From Betaproteobacteria bacterium HGW-Betaproteobacteria-8 (GTDB lineage: Bacteria; Pseudomonadota; Gammaproteobacteria; Burkholderiales; Methylophilaceae), in NCBI GenBank assembly GCA_002842135.1, contig PHCD01000053.1, positions 1 through 12,651 of the forward strand: a stretch of 12,651 nucleotides of DNA, in the 5' to 3' direction. Shown here piece by piece: positions 1 through 6,333 of the stretch. Position 1 is the first letter of the stretch. Every line of letters begins with the position of its first letter. The notes under the pieces were generated by a model. It ran no database searches. It saw nothing but the letters and a program-made list of their open reading frames with translations, and was not told the origin of the DNA. The position numbers were made by a program, and so were the translations under genes.

Positions 1-1
1 A

Positions 2-355
2 CTGGAGAATCTGGCGAACCGTGGCTATACCGATGGTTTCTATCAGCGACACCATACGATTGACCATCAGAACTACATGCAAGGCCACTCAAAGTCCAAT
101 CTCAGTCTCTATGTCGGTGATATCATTGGCTATGATACTGAACATGGTTTGGCCGATATCGCTGTCAAAAACCGCTTTGCCCTGGGTGACCGTTTGCAGA
201 TCATTCAGCCGGAAGGCAATCGTGAGATTGTGGTGGAATCCTTGTTTGATAAAAAAGGCCAGCCTGTGAGTGAGGCAGCCGGTAGCGGTATCTTTGTCCG
301 TTTGCCGATGGCAGCTGGCAATTTCCATAACGCCATGGTGGCGCGCTATTTGTGA
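2..355 (+). CDS. trhP: U32 peptidase-family tRNA U34 hydroxylation protein, C-terminal part (partial at window start)
   Basis: Only the last 117 codons are present; the reading frame is open from base 2 to a TGA at 353-355. The visible part contains the motif ENLANRGYTDGFY followed by a HQNY segment and then a C-terminal beta-barrel-like region with VGD, AVKNRFALGD and a closing RLPM segment. This matches my recollection of the C-terminal region of YegQ/TrhP of E. coli in order and spacing. Family members use prephenate and an iron-sulfur cluster to hydroxylate uridine 34 of certain tRNAs, the first step towards 5-(carboxy)methoxyuridine. The catalytic core and cluster cysteines would lie upstream of the window, so activity cannot be judged. 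The gene converges on the CBS gene downstream. The paralogous U32 proteins (RlhA, UbiU/V) are the main alternative, but the RGYT/QNY region fits TrhP better. Confidence 0.85.
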   Translation: MENLANRGYTDGFYQRHHTIDHQNYMQGHSKSNLSLYVGDIIGYDTEHGLADIAVKNRFALGDRLQIIQPEGNREIVVESLFDKKGQPVSEAAGSGIFVRLPMAAGNFHNAMVARYL

Positions 356-362
356 GCGGATT

Positions 363-419
363 CCCGATCAAGTAATCGTCCTGGCTTCGTCTGAAGCAAC
401 AAGCGATCACTTGATCGGG
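363..419. repeat. nested inverted repeat (long hairpin) between convergent genes
   Basis: Bases 363-378 (CCCGATCAAGTAATCG) and 404-419 (CGATCACTTGATCGGG) are inverted copies with 15 of 16 positions matching. The 25-base loop holds a second hairpin, GCTTC (384-388) with GAAGC (393-397) around GTCT. It lies between the stop of the trhP-type gene and the stop of the minus-strand CBS gene, where a bidirectional terminator would be expected. Neither side has a convincing T-tract, so it may instead act as an RNA 3'-end stabiliser or be a dispersed palindromic repeat. The structure is directly visible; the role is inference. Confidence 0.7.
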
Positions 420-441
420 TCTATCAGAGTTATTGCCTGAA

Positions 442-876
442 TTATTGGCCTTGAATATAGCTTTCCAGTTGCTGAATCAGAAACTGCTGATAGGCAATGG
501 TTTCCTTTACCAGGTCGCCGATGGAAAGCACACCAATGACTTTTCCATTTTCCACTACTGGCAGGTGGCGGATGCGCTTGCCCGACATCAGCTCCATGCA
601 TTCATCTACCAGCTGCTCCGGAGTGACCGTGATGACGGTGGTAGACATTATCTCCGAAATTTTGGTCGTCCTTGAGGTTTTGCCTTTCAGCGCAACTTCG
701 CGTGCGTAATCGCGCTCTGAAAAAATGCCGGCAAGGTGGCCGCTGTCTTCAATGACGATGAGTGCGCCGATATGTTTTTCCGCCATGATTGTCAGGGCAT
801 CAAAAACATTGGTATCGGGTGTAACAGAAAGCGTCTCATAGCCCTTGGAATCAAGTAACTGTCTAACGGTTTTCAT
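442..876 (-). CDS. CBS domain-pair protein
   Basis: The protein is 144 residues and consists almost entirely of two CBS domains. The first spans roughly residues 10-65 (GYETLSVTP...VFDALTIMAEKHIGALIVIE...GIFSERDYAR), the second roughly 74-130 (ISEIMSTTVITVTP...MELMSGKRIRHLPVVENGKVIGVLSIGDLV). The C-terminus is a short helix. CBS pairs (Bateman modules) bind adenine nucleotides such as AMP, ATP or SAM and usually regulate a partner; stand-alone forms like this are common in proteobacteria and mostly uncharacterised. The open frame extends upstream to 1023, but the ATG at 876 is chosen because GGAGGAG lies a few bases before it and the conserved domain begins soon after. There is no signal peptide or membrane segment, so it is probably cytosolic. 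It is transcribed divergently from marR across a gap of about 120 bp. Confidence 0.9.
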   Translation of the reverse strand: MKTVRQLLDSKGYETLSVTPDTNVFDALTIMAEKHIGALIVIEDSGHLAGIFSERDYAREVALKGKTSRTTKISEIMSTTVITVTPEQLVDECMELMSGKRIRHLPVVENGKVIGVLSIGDLVKETIAYQQFLIQQLESYIQGQ

Positions 877-916
877 GTGCTCCTCCGTCTTGTGTTTTTT
901 ATGTAATACCAGATCA

Positions 917-945
917 AATATACACCTGTTTTGACAGCGACTAAA
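917..945 (-). promoter_or_regulatory. possible promoter of the CBS gene
   Basis: On the minus strand, TATATT (922-917) matches the -10 consensus at 5 of 6 positions. A weak -35, TTTAGT (945-940, 3 of 6), lies 17 bases upstream. The predicted transcript would start near 910, leaving a leader of about 30 nt before the start codon at 876, with the GGAGGAG ribosome-binding site just in front of it. The weak -35 keeps confidence low. Confidence 0.35.
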
Positions 946-956
946 ATTCCTCATAC

Positions 957-984
957 TTGACATAGTTAGTTGGCTAATTATAAT
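957..984 (+). promoter_or_regulatory. consensus sigma70 promoter of marR
   Basis: TTGACA at 957-962 and TATAAT at 979-984 are both perfect consensus hexamers separated by 16 bases. The spacer is filled by a palindrome (962-981), so a bound dimer would block RNA polymerase directly. Transcription should start near 990-993, only a few bases before the ATG at 995. Confidence 0.85.
962..981. promoter_or_regulatory. predicted MarR operator, site 1
   Basis: The 20-bp palindrome ATAGTTAG-TTGG-CTAATTAT occupies the marR promoter spacer and touches both hexamers. Its two half-sites recur exactly, in reversed orientation, at 1522-1541 in front of the next gene. Size, symmetry and position fit a MarR-family dimer site used for autorepression. 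An additional inverted pair, ACATAGTT (960-967) and AACTATGT (991-998), suggests a further half-site over the start codon. The palindrome is seen; binding by the neighbouring regulator is inferred. Confidence 0.75.
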
Positions 985-994
985 GATGTCAACT

Positions 995-1501
995 ATGTTG
1001 CAACTTCGAAATCTCCCCAGCAAAGAAACCCTGCGGAAGTTCGCTCAGCGTTATCCGCAAGCCGATATCAGCGCGATCTCTGCTTTTCTGCATCTGTTGC
1101 GCCTGGCTACGGACTTATCGGCTGCACTGGATGCATGTCTTAGCCGTCATGGCTTGTTGCAGGGTCGCTGGTGGGTGTTGATATTGTTGATGCGGGAAGA
1201 AAACCTCACATCGACGCCTTCAGTCCTGGCCGATAAAGCGGGAGTCACACGCGCTACCATGACTGGTCTGATCGACGGGCTTGAGCGTGATGGTCTGGTC
1301 GAACGTCTGCTGGATTCTCGAGACAGGCGCAGTGTTTCCATCAAGCTGACCCCTGCCGGTCAGGCAAGGCTGGATGAGGTGATGCCGGATTATTACAGCC
1401 GTCTGCGTGAGTGCATGGCCGGTCTTGATGAAAATGGTCGTGAACGTTTGCATGAAATATTGAATCTGATAGGCAACGGCATAGAGGCCTTCAGTAGATA
1501 A
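995..1501 (+). CDS. MarR-family winged-helix transcriptional regulator
   Basis: From ATG 995 the protein has 168 residues, a normal length for MarR proteins. Helical dimerisation segments at the two ends flank a winged helix at about residues 73-125: a helix-turn-helix (SVLADKAGVTRATMTGLIDGLERDGLV) and a wing with the family signature DSRDRRSVSIKLTPAG. MarR proteins are usually dimeric repressors that release DNA when they bind a small aromatic or other toxic compound, and they often control a neighbouring efflux pump or enzyme. The upstream in-frame ATGs at 983 and 986 lie inside or against the -10 element (979-984), so they should not be in the mRNA; 995 is preferred even though no ribosome-binding site precedes it. 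Two palindromes with shared half-sites predict control of itself and of the SnoaL-like/exporter genes. The cysteines (C48, C140) do not fall where OhrR-type peroxide sensors have theirs. The ligand is unknown. Confidence 0.88.
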   Translation: MLQLRNLPSKETLRKFAQRYPQADISAISAFLHLLRLATDLSAALDACLSRHGLLQGRWWVLILLMREENLTSTPSVLADKAGVTRATMTGLIDGLERDGLVERLLDSRDRRSVSIKLTPAGQARLDEVMPDYYSRLRECMAGLDENGRERLHEILNLIGNGIEAFSR

Positions 1502-1515
1502 GGCCGTATTTTTTT
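1486..1515 (+). terminator. intrinsic terminator of marR
   Basis: GGCCTT (1486-1491) and AAGGCC (1500-1505) form a 6-bp GC-rich stem with an 8-base loop, followed after GTA by seven T residues (1509-1515). It overlaps the last codons and stop of marR. It would end the marR transcript before the second operator and so separate marR from the two genes downstream. Confidence 0.6.
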
Positions 1516-1521
1516 GCCTAA

Positions 1522-1541
1522 ATAATTAGGTGGCTAACTAT
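1522..1541. promoter_or_regulatory. predicted MarR operator, site 2
   Basis: ATAATTAG-GTGG-CTAACTAT is a 20-bp imperfect palindrome matching site 1 (962-981) at 17 of 20 positions in direct alignment. Read on the other strand its half-sites are ATAGTTAG and CTAATTAT, identical to those of site 1. It lies 24 bp before the next start codon, where a repressor would block a promoter. Possible promoter elements around it are weak: TTGCCT at 1514-1519, and TATTTA at 1539-1544, which is only 3 of 6 and has a long spacer. Confidence 0.7.
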
Positions 1542-1564
1542 TTAACTTAAGCAAGGAGCTAAAG

Positions 1565-1945
1565 ATGAAAAACCAGGAAATTCAATCCGTCATTCTCGAT
1601 ATCAACAGGCGCTGGGATGCTGCATTCAACAGCAAGCAGGCTGCTGAAGTGGCTGCGCTGTACGACAATAACGCGACTGTCCTGCCTGCTGGGGCTGTGC
1701 AGGTTTCAGGTGCTGCAGCCATTCTGGATTTCTGGACCAGCACCATTGCGCAAGGCATCGTCGACCACAAAATCGAAATGCTGGAGGTGGGAGTTGATGG
1801 TAATCTGGCGTTTCAGCGTGGCCTCTGGAGCGCGGCAGTTGTCAATGCAGAAGGCCAGCGCCAGACATTCAGCGGCAATCTGCATGTGCTCTACAGACGT
1901 CAGGCCGATGGCAGCTGGAAAGCGCTGACGCACATCTGGAATTAA
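1565..1945 (+). CDS. NTF2-fold protein, SnoaL/DUF4440-like
   Basis: This 126-residue protein has the look of the SnoaL/DUF4440 branch of the NTF2-like superfamily. It starts with an amphipathic helix (IQSVILDINRRWDAAFNSKQAAEVAALY) and the typical DNNATVLPAG...VSGAAAILDFW segment, followed by beta strands ending in GNLHVLYRRQADGSWKALTHIWN. Members form a cone-shaped pocket and include small isomerases, cyclases, hydrolases and non-catalytic ligand binders, so the fold gives no substrate. A clear ribosome-binding site, AAGGAG (1553-1558), precedes the ATG. There is no signal peptide, so it should be cytosolic. It follows the second predicted MarR operator and is 23 bp ahead of the exporter gene, which suggests a co-transcribed pair induced by the MarR ligand. 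The family assignment is by pattern memory and not by alignment. Confidence 0.8.
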   Translation: MKNQEIQSVILDINRRWDAAFNSKQAAEVAALYDNNATVLPAGAVQVSGAAAILDFWTSTIAQGIVDHKIEMLEVGVDGNLAFQRGLWSAAVVNAEGQRQTFSGNLHVLYRRQADGSWKALTHIWN

Positions 1946-1968
1946 GGTAAATCAACAAAGGATTCATC

Positions 1969-2883
1969 ATGCCCTGGTCTTCAAACAAGTTTCGAGCGGT
2001 GGCTGCGCTTCTGCTGCTTTCCGTGCTGTGGGGCTATAACTGGGTGGTGATGAAAAATGCGCTGGTGGATGCAGGGCCTTTTCAGTTCGGGGCTCTGCGT
2101 AATCTGCTGGGCGCCCTCTGTCTGCTGACGCTGATTCTGATTTTGCGCAGACCGATCAGGCCGAAGGAGATTCCGACTCTCATCGTGCTGGGTTTGCTGC
2201 AGACCAGCGGCTTTACCGGGTTGATTATCTGGGCGCTGGTTGAAGGCGGCGCCGGCAAGACAGCGGTGCTGACTTATACCATGCCATTCTGGGTCATGAT
2301 CATGGCCTGGCCGTTGCTGGGCGAGAAGATACAGGGTAGTCAATGGTTGGCAGCCCTGCTTTCGGTTATGGGCATATTGTTCATACTCGATTCATTACAT
2401 CTCGGCACTGACCTATTCAGTATGGTCTTGGCTGTGCTTGCCGGTATCAGCTGGGCGCTGGCCGTGATGCTGGCAAAAAAACTGCATCAGCGCACGCCGG
2501 AACTGGACCTGCTTTCGCTGACAGCATGGCAGATGCTGTTCGGTTCACTGCCGATTGTCGTTGCGGCATTCATCATCCCGGCCCCACCCATAGACTGGAC
2601 GCCCTATTTCATCGGCGCCGTCGTCTACAACGCCGTTTTCTGCAATGCGCTGGCCTGGTTGCTCTGGCTGTATGCCCTGCAAAGGCTGGAGGCGGGGGTG
2701 GCCAGCATGGTAACCCTGCTGGCACCTGTCATCGGTGTGCTGGCGGCTTGGTGGGAACTGCAGGAGCAGCCCAGCCATGGCGAGTTGTGGGGCATACTTT
2801 TCATACTGACCTCGCTTGTAATCATCTCGATTCGTGGCATGAAGAAGCACCAGAAAATAGACCCCGCGATGGCACAGGAATGA
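1969..2883 (+). CDS. EamA/DMT-superfamily transporter
   Basis: The protein has 304 residues and about ten hydrophobic segments in two repeated halves, the layout of EamA (DUF6) drug/metabolite transporters. The first half (about residues 12-143) begins with LLLLSVLWGYNWVVMKNAL and includes the AVLTYTMPFWVMIMAWPLLGE segment typical of the family. The second half (about 155-290) repeats the pattern, with a YNAVFCNALAWLLWLYAL segment and the MVTLLAPVIGVLAAWWELQEQ motif. Relatives export amino acids, metabolites or toxic compounds across the inner membrane. The substrate cannot be read from sequence. Start at ATG 1969 is supported by AAAGGA about 8 bases upstream and by the family N-terminus. It lies directly after the SnoaL-like gene and probably shares its MarR-controlled transcript. 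The C-terminal tail is short and charged, ending in the cytoplasm. Confidence 0.88.
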   Translation: MPWSSNKFRAVAALLLLSVLWGYNWVVMKNALVDAGPFQFGALRNLLGALCLLTLILILRRPIRPKEIPTLIVLGLLQTSGFTGLIIWALVEGGAGKTAVLTYTMPFWVMIMAWPLLGEKIQGSQWLAALLSVMGILFILDSLHLGTDLFSMVLAVLAGISWALAVMLAKKLHQRTPELDLLSLTAWQMLFGSLPIVVAAFIIPAPPIDWTPYFIGAVVYNAVFCNALAWLLWLYALQRLEAGVASMVTLLAPVIGVLAAWWELQEQPSHGELWGILFILTSLVIISIRGMKKHQKIDPAMAQE

Positions 2884-2896
2884 TGCCGGCCTGATA

Positions 2897-2905
2897 TGCT
2901 AAAAT
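2897..2905 (+). promoter_or_regulatory. extended -10 promoter for yebC-ruvCAB
   Basis: TGCTAAAAT (2897-2905) is an extended -10 element (TG-N-TAAAAT, 5 of 6 to consensus in the hexamer) in the short gap between the exporter gene and yebC. No good -35 is visible 17 bases upstream. A start near 2912 would leave a leader of about 27 nt before ATG 2939. Confidence 0.45.
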
Positions 2906-2938
2906 CGCGCATATTCTAGACAGTTATCAGGGTAAAAA

Positions 2939-3667
2939 ATGGCAGGACATTCCAAGTGGGCCAATATTCAGCATCGCAAGGGTCGTCAGGATGCGAAGCG
3001 CGGCAAAATCTTTACACGTTTAATCAAGGAAATCACGGTGGCAGCCCGTATGGGCGGCGGTGATGTGGCGACCAATCCGAGGTTGCGCATGGCGGTGGAT
3101 AAAGCCAAGAGCGAATCCATGCCGAAAGACAATATCGAGAACGCCATCAAGCGCGGCTCCGGTACGCTGGAAGGCGTCAATTACGAAGAAATACGTTACG
3201 AAGGCTATGGCATTGGCGGCGCTGCCGTGATGGTCGATTGCCTGACCGATAACAAGCAACGCACGGTCGCCGATGTACGCCATGCTTTCAGTAAGTTTGG
3301 CGGCAATCTCGGTACTGACGGTTCGGTTGCTTTCATGTTCAAGCACTGTGGAGTCATACTTTTTGAGCCGGGCGCGAATGAAGACCAGGTGATGGAAGTC
3401 GCGCTGGAAGCCGGTGCGGAAGACATTGTCACGGATGAAGATGATGGCAGCATTGAAGTCATCACCCAGCCCAACGATTATCAGGCAGTGAAAGATGCTC
3501 TCGAGGCTGCCGGCCTCAAGCCGGCGCATGGCGAAGTCACCATGCGCGCTGCTACAGACACGGTCTTTACCGGCGACGATGCAGTCAAGATGCAGAAGCT
3601 GCTGGATGCGTTGGATGATCTCGATGATGTGCAGGAAGTTTATACCTCGGCCGTCATAGAAGAGTGA
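2939..3667 (+). CDS. yebC: YebC/PmpR (TACO1) family protein
   Basis: The protein has 242 residues, full length for the family, and opens with the near-invariant [22 protein letters not shown] segment followed by [13 protein letters not shown] and the [27 protein letters not shown] helix. The acidic C-terminal lobes ([35 protein letters not shown]) are also typical. Homologues have been described as transcriptional regulators (PmpR-like) and, in recent work and for mitochondrial TACO1, as factors that help ribosomes translate proline-rich or otherwise stalling sequences. It is cytosolic. The gene precedes ruvC, as in many proteobacteria, and its stop overlaps the ruvC start. A role in translation is of some interest here because the same locus encodes a strongly proline-rich TolA, but any link is speculation. 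Confidence 0.95.
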   Translation: MAGHSKWANIQHRKGRQDAKRGKIFTRLIKEITVAARMGGGDVATNPRLRMAVDKAKSESMPKDNIENAIKRGSGTLEGVNYEEIRYEGYGIGGAAVMVDCLTDNKQRTVADVRHAFSKFGGNLGTDGSVAFMFKHCGVILFEPGANEDQVMEVALEAGAEDIVTDEDDGSIEVITQPNDYQAVKDALEAAGLKPAHGEVTMRAATDTVFTGDDAVKMQKLLDALDDLDDVQEVYTSAVIEE

Positions 3668-4209
3668 CCGCCATCCGCATTCTTGGCATTGATCCCGGCC
3701 TGCGTCTGACAGGCTTCGGCGTCATCGAAAAAACTGGCGAAAAGCTGCACTACATTGCCAGCGGCACGATCAAGACCACGACCGGCAAGGGTGCAGATAT
3801 CGAGGATTTACCCAGTCGCTTGAAAATCATTCTGGAAAGCCTGTTTGAGGTGATAGATACTTACGCCCCCGAGCAGGCTGCCGTCGAAAAAGTCTTTGTT
3901 AACGTCAATCCCCAGTCTACATTGCTGCTGGGACAGGCGCGCGGCGCAGCTATCAGTGCCGCCGTCATCAGGAATCTCACCGTCGCCGAATATACGGCCT
4001 TGCAGGTCAAGCAGTCCGTAGTCGGCAATGGTCATGCCGCGAAAGAGCAGGTTCAGGAAATGGTCAAGCGCCTGCTCAAGCTGCCTGCCAATCCGAAGCC
4101 GGATTCTGCCGATGCGTTGGCATGTGCCATTTGCCATGCGCATGGTGGGCAGGGCCTGGGGAAATTGGCGACAGCAGGTTTTCGTGTGCGTGGCGGTAGG
4201 CTAATATAA
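3664..4209 (+). CDS. ruvC: Holliday junction endodeoxyribonuclease RuvC
   Basis: RuvC cuts Holliday junctions symmetrically, with RuvAB, at the end of recombinational repair. The 181-residue protein has the RNase H-like fold signature: catalytic D10 in LGIDPG, E75 in AAVEKVFV, and the pair D147 and D150 in [16 protein letters not shown], corresponding to the four acidic residues of E. coli RuvC. Length is slightly above the E. coli protein (173). The start is a GTG at 3664 that overlaps the yebC stop in a GTGA, so translation is probably coupled. No alternative ATG upstream of LGIDPG is available without losing the conserved strand. Downstream is a 75-bp gap to ruvA with no LexA-type site that I can see. 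Confidence 0.97.
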   Translation: MTAIRILGIDPGLRLTGFGVIEKTGEKLHYIASGTIKTTTGKGADIEDLPSRLKIILESLFEVIDTYAPEQAAVEKVFVNVNPQSTLLLGQARGAAISAAVIRNLTVAEYTALQVKQSVVGNGHAAKEQVQEMVKRLLKLPANPKPDSADALACAICHAHGGQGLGKLATAGFRVRGGRLI

Positions 4210-4284
4210 GACAATGTTGTCCATTGCACCTGACTTGCATTTCGTCGCATCACATTCAACAAACTCAGCTTTTGGAAAGTCATT

Positions 4285-4866
4285 ATGATTGGTCGCCTTA
4301 ATGGCGTTCTGCTGGAAAAAACGCCTCCCCTGGTGCTGATAGATGTCAATGGTGTCGGCTATGAGTGTGAGGTGCCGATGAGCACTTTCTACAACCTGCC
4401 GGCCATAGGCGAAAAAGTGGTGCTGCTCACTCAATTCATTGTGCGGGAAGATGCGCAGCTGCTTTATGGTTTCGGTAGCGATCGCGAGCGACTGACATTC
4501 AGGCAGTTGCTCAAGGTCAACGGCGTGGGTGCCAAGTCCGCGCTTTCCATTTTAAGTGGGCTCTCGGTTGATGAACTGGTGCAGGCCGTCGCCTTGCAAG
4601 ATGCAGCGCTGTTAACGCGTGTGCCCGGTGTTGGCAAGAAAACCGCTGAAAGGCTGTTGCTTGAACTCAAGGATAAATTCTCCATTGATGGCATGTCAAT
4701 CGCACAGGGCGGGCAGGCTAAATCCGCCAGTGGGGATGTGCTGAATGCCCTGCTGGCACTGGGGTACAACGAGCGTGAAGCATTGGCCGCGGTGAAACTT
4801 TTGCCTGCAGATGTGACGGTTTCCGATGGTATCAAACAAGCCTTGAAATCGCTCTCCAAAAGCTAG
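4285..4866 (+). CDS. ruvA: Holliday junction branch migration protein RuvA
   Basis: RuvA binds the four-way junction as a tetramer and loads the RuvB motor. The 193-residue protein starts with [27 protein letters not shown], the OB-fold N-terminal domain. Two helix-hairpin-helix motifs follow ([15 protein letters not shown], about residues 78-92, and [20 protein letters not shown], about 112-131). The C-terminal RuvB-binding helical domain ([23 protein letters not shown]) comes after a Gly/Ser-rich linker. GGAAAG (4274-4279) is placed correctly for ATG 4285. The gene is 12 bp before ruvB and clearly co-transcribed with it. Confidence 0.97.
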   Translation: MIGRLNGVLLEKTPPLVLIDVNGVGYECEVPMSTFYNLPAIGEKVVLLTQFIVREDAQLLYGFGSDRERLTFRQLLKVNGVGAKSALSILSGLSVDELVQAVALQDAALLTRVPGVGKKTAERLLLELKDKFSIDGMSIAQGGQAKSASGDVLNALLALGYNEREALAAVKLLPADVTVSDGIKQALKSLSKS

Positions 4867-4878
4867 GAAAATCAAACA

Positions 4879-5916
4879 ATGATTGAAACCGACCGCCTGA
4901 TCGCGCCGACTGCTGAAAACCCGCAGGAAGAGGCGATCGAGCGCGCGCTACGGCCCAAGGTGCTGGACGAGTATATCGGCCAGGAGAAGGCACGCGGGCA
5001 GCTGGAGATTTTTATCAATGCCGCCAGAGGCCGTTCCGAAGCACTGGATCATGTCTTGCTGTTCGGTCCGCCGGGTTTGGGCAAGACGACACTGGCGCAC
5101 ATCATTGCCAGGGAAATGGGTGTCAATCTGCGGCAGACCTCCGGGCCTGTGCTCGAGCGTGCAGGCGACCTTGCAGCTTTGCTCACCAACCTCGAACCCA
5201 ATGACGTGCTGTTCATCGACGAGATTCATCGCCTGTCCCCGGTGGTGGAGGAAATCCTTTATCCGGCGATGGAGGATTACCGGCTCGACATCATGATTGG
5301 CGAGGGCCCCGCAGCACGTTCCGTGCGGCTGGATCTACCTCCATTTACTTTGGTCGGTGCGACTACGCGCGCCGGTATGCTGACTAATCCCCTGCGCGAC
5401 CGTTTCGGTATTGTCTCCCGCCTGGAGTTCTATACAGCTGCTGAACTGGCGAAGATCGTGCATCGTTCCGCCGACCTGCTCGAAGTCGCCATGCAGGAAG
5501 CGGGCGCGCTGGAAATTGCCAAACGTTCGCGTGGTACGCCGCGTATCGCCAACCGCCTGCTACGACGGGTGCGTGATTTTGCGCAGGTCAAAGGCGACGG
5601 TACGGTTAACTCCGATATTGCCGATGCGGCATTGAGAATGCTGGATGTCGACAAACTCGGCTTCGACGTGATGGACAGGAAATTGCTGCAGGCCGTGCTG
5701 GAGAAATTCGGCGGTGGTCCGGTCGGCCTGGATAACCTGGCGGCCGCCATTGGCGAAGAACGCGACACGATTGAGGATGTGCTCGAGCCTTACCTGATTC
5801 AGCAGGGCTATTTGATGCGTACGCCGCGCGGCCGGGTGGCAACGCAGCTGGCTTACCAGCATTTTGGTCTGGCGGTGCCCAGCAACCTGGCGAACGGAAC
5901 GCTCTGGCAGGAATGA
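4879..5916 (+). CDS. ruvB: Holliday junction branch migration ATPase RuvB
   Basis: RuvB is the hexameric AAA+ motor that pumps DNA through the RuvA-bound junction. The 345-residue protein shows Walker [10 protein letters not shown] (residues 63-71), Walker [10 protein letters not shown] (111-119), sensor 1 region LVGATTRAG (158-166), and the arginine-finger region PLRDRFG (171-177). The C-terminal winged-helix domain contains [16 protein letters not shown] and ends with the conserved [16 protein letters not shown]. All catalytic elements are present. The [22 protein letters not shown] segment appears here with [21 protein letters not shown] (4865-4870) precedes ATG 4879 by 8 bases. The stop overlaps the ybgC start (ATGA), linking DNA repair genes to the Tol-Pal block in one transcript. 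Confidence 0.98.
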   Translation: MIETDRLIAPTAENPQEEAIERALRPKVLDEYIGQEKARGQLEIFINAARGRSEALDHVLLFGPPGLGKTTLAHIIAREMGVNLRQTSGPVLERAGDLAALLTNLEPNDVLFIDEIHRLSPVVEEILYPAMEDYRLDIMIGEGPAARSVRLDLPPFTLVGATTRAGMLTNPLRDRFGIVSRLEFYTAAELAKIVHRSADLLEVAMQEAGALEIAKRSRGTPRIANRLLRRVRDFAQVKGDGTVNSDIADAALRMLDVDKLGFDVMDRKLLQAVLEKFGGGPVGLDNLAAAIGEERDTIEDVLEPYLIQQGYLMRTPRGRVATQLAYQHFGLAVPSNLANGTLWQE

Positions 5917-6323
5917 ACAAGTTCGACTGGCCGGTTCGCGTCTATTATGAGGACACCGATGGCGGTGGCGTGGTTTATCACGCCAATTACCTCAAGTTCA
6001 TGGAGCGTGCCCGCACTGAGTGGTTGCGCAGCATGGGTTTCGACCAGAGCGAACTCAAAAGCAATTTGGGCGTCATCTTCGTAGTGAGGAATATTGCGCT
6101 ACAATACAAGCGCTCCGCGTGTTTTGACGATGCACTCAATGTGAGCACTGCCATATCTAAAACTGGACGCAGCCTGTTAGTGTTTGAACAAACCATATAC
6201 CGTAACCATACCGTGCTGACAAAGGCGACCGTTGAGGTCGTCTGCGTCAGTGCCGCCGAATTTAAGCCCGTCAGTATTCCCGAACCCATCCGTCATGCGA
6301 TGCTTGCTGTCACTTCAAATTAA
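5913..6323 (+). CDS. ybgC: YbgC-type acyl-CoA thioesterase
   Basis: The 136-residue protein is a hotdog-fold thioesterase with the family signature [30 protein letters not shown] near the N-terminus. D16 aligns with the proposed catalytic aspartate (D18) of E. coli YbgC. Family enzymes hydrolyse acyl-CoA thioesters at the inner membrane and are found at the head of tol-pal clusters, although they are not needed for Tol-Pal function as far as is known. The ATG overlaps the ruvB stop by four bases and has no independent ribosome-binding site at the usual distance, so translation is probably coupled to ruvB. Ten bases separate its stop from tolQ. One small deviation is a third glycine (DTDGGG) where DTDAGG is more common. 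Confidence 0.95.
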   Translation: MNKFDWPVRVYYEDTDGGGVVYHANYLKFMERARTEWLRSMGFDQSELKSNLGVIFVVRNIALQYKRSACFDDALNVSTAISKTGRSLLVFEQTIYRNHTVLTKATVEVVCVSAAEFKPVSIPEPIRHAMLAVTSN

Positions 6324-6333
6324 TGGAGTCTGA

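Noticed and set aside
926..937. CTGT-TTTG-ACAG palindrome in the CBS/marR gap as a LexA (SOS) box
   Set aside because: The LexA site of Beta/Gammaproteobacteria is CTGT-N8-ACAG; here the spacer is only 4 bases.
983..994. Longer marR start at ATG 983 or 986
   Set aside because: These codons overlap or abut the perfect TATAAT at 979-984, so they should lie upstream of the transcript start.
995..1501. The MarR protein as an OhrR-type peroxide sensor because it has two cysteines
   Set aside because: C48 lies directly before the second helix, not in the first-helix QLCFALY context of OhrR, and no Ohr gene is adjacent.
4210..4284. SOS operator or separate promoter in the ruvC-ruvA gap
   Set aside because: No CTGT-N8-ACAG is present. 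GACAA-TG-TTGTC (4210-4221) is a short palindrome with no consensus promoter around it.
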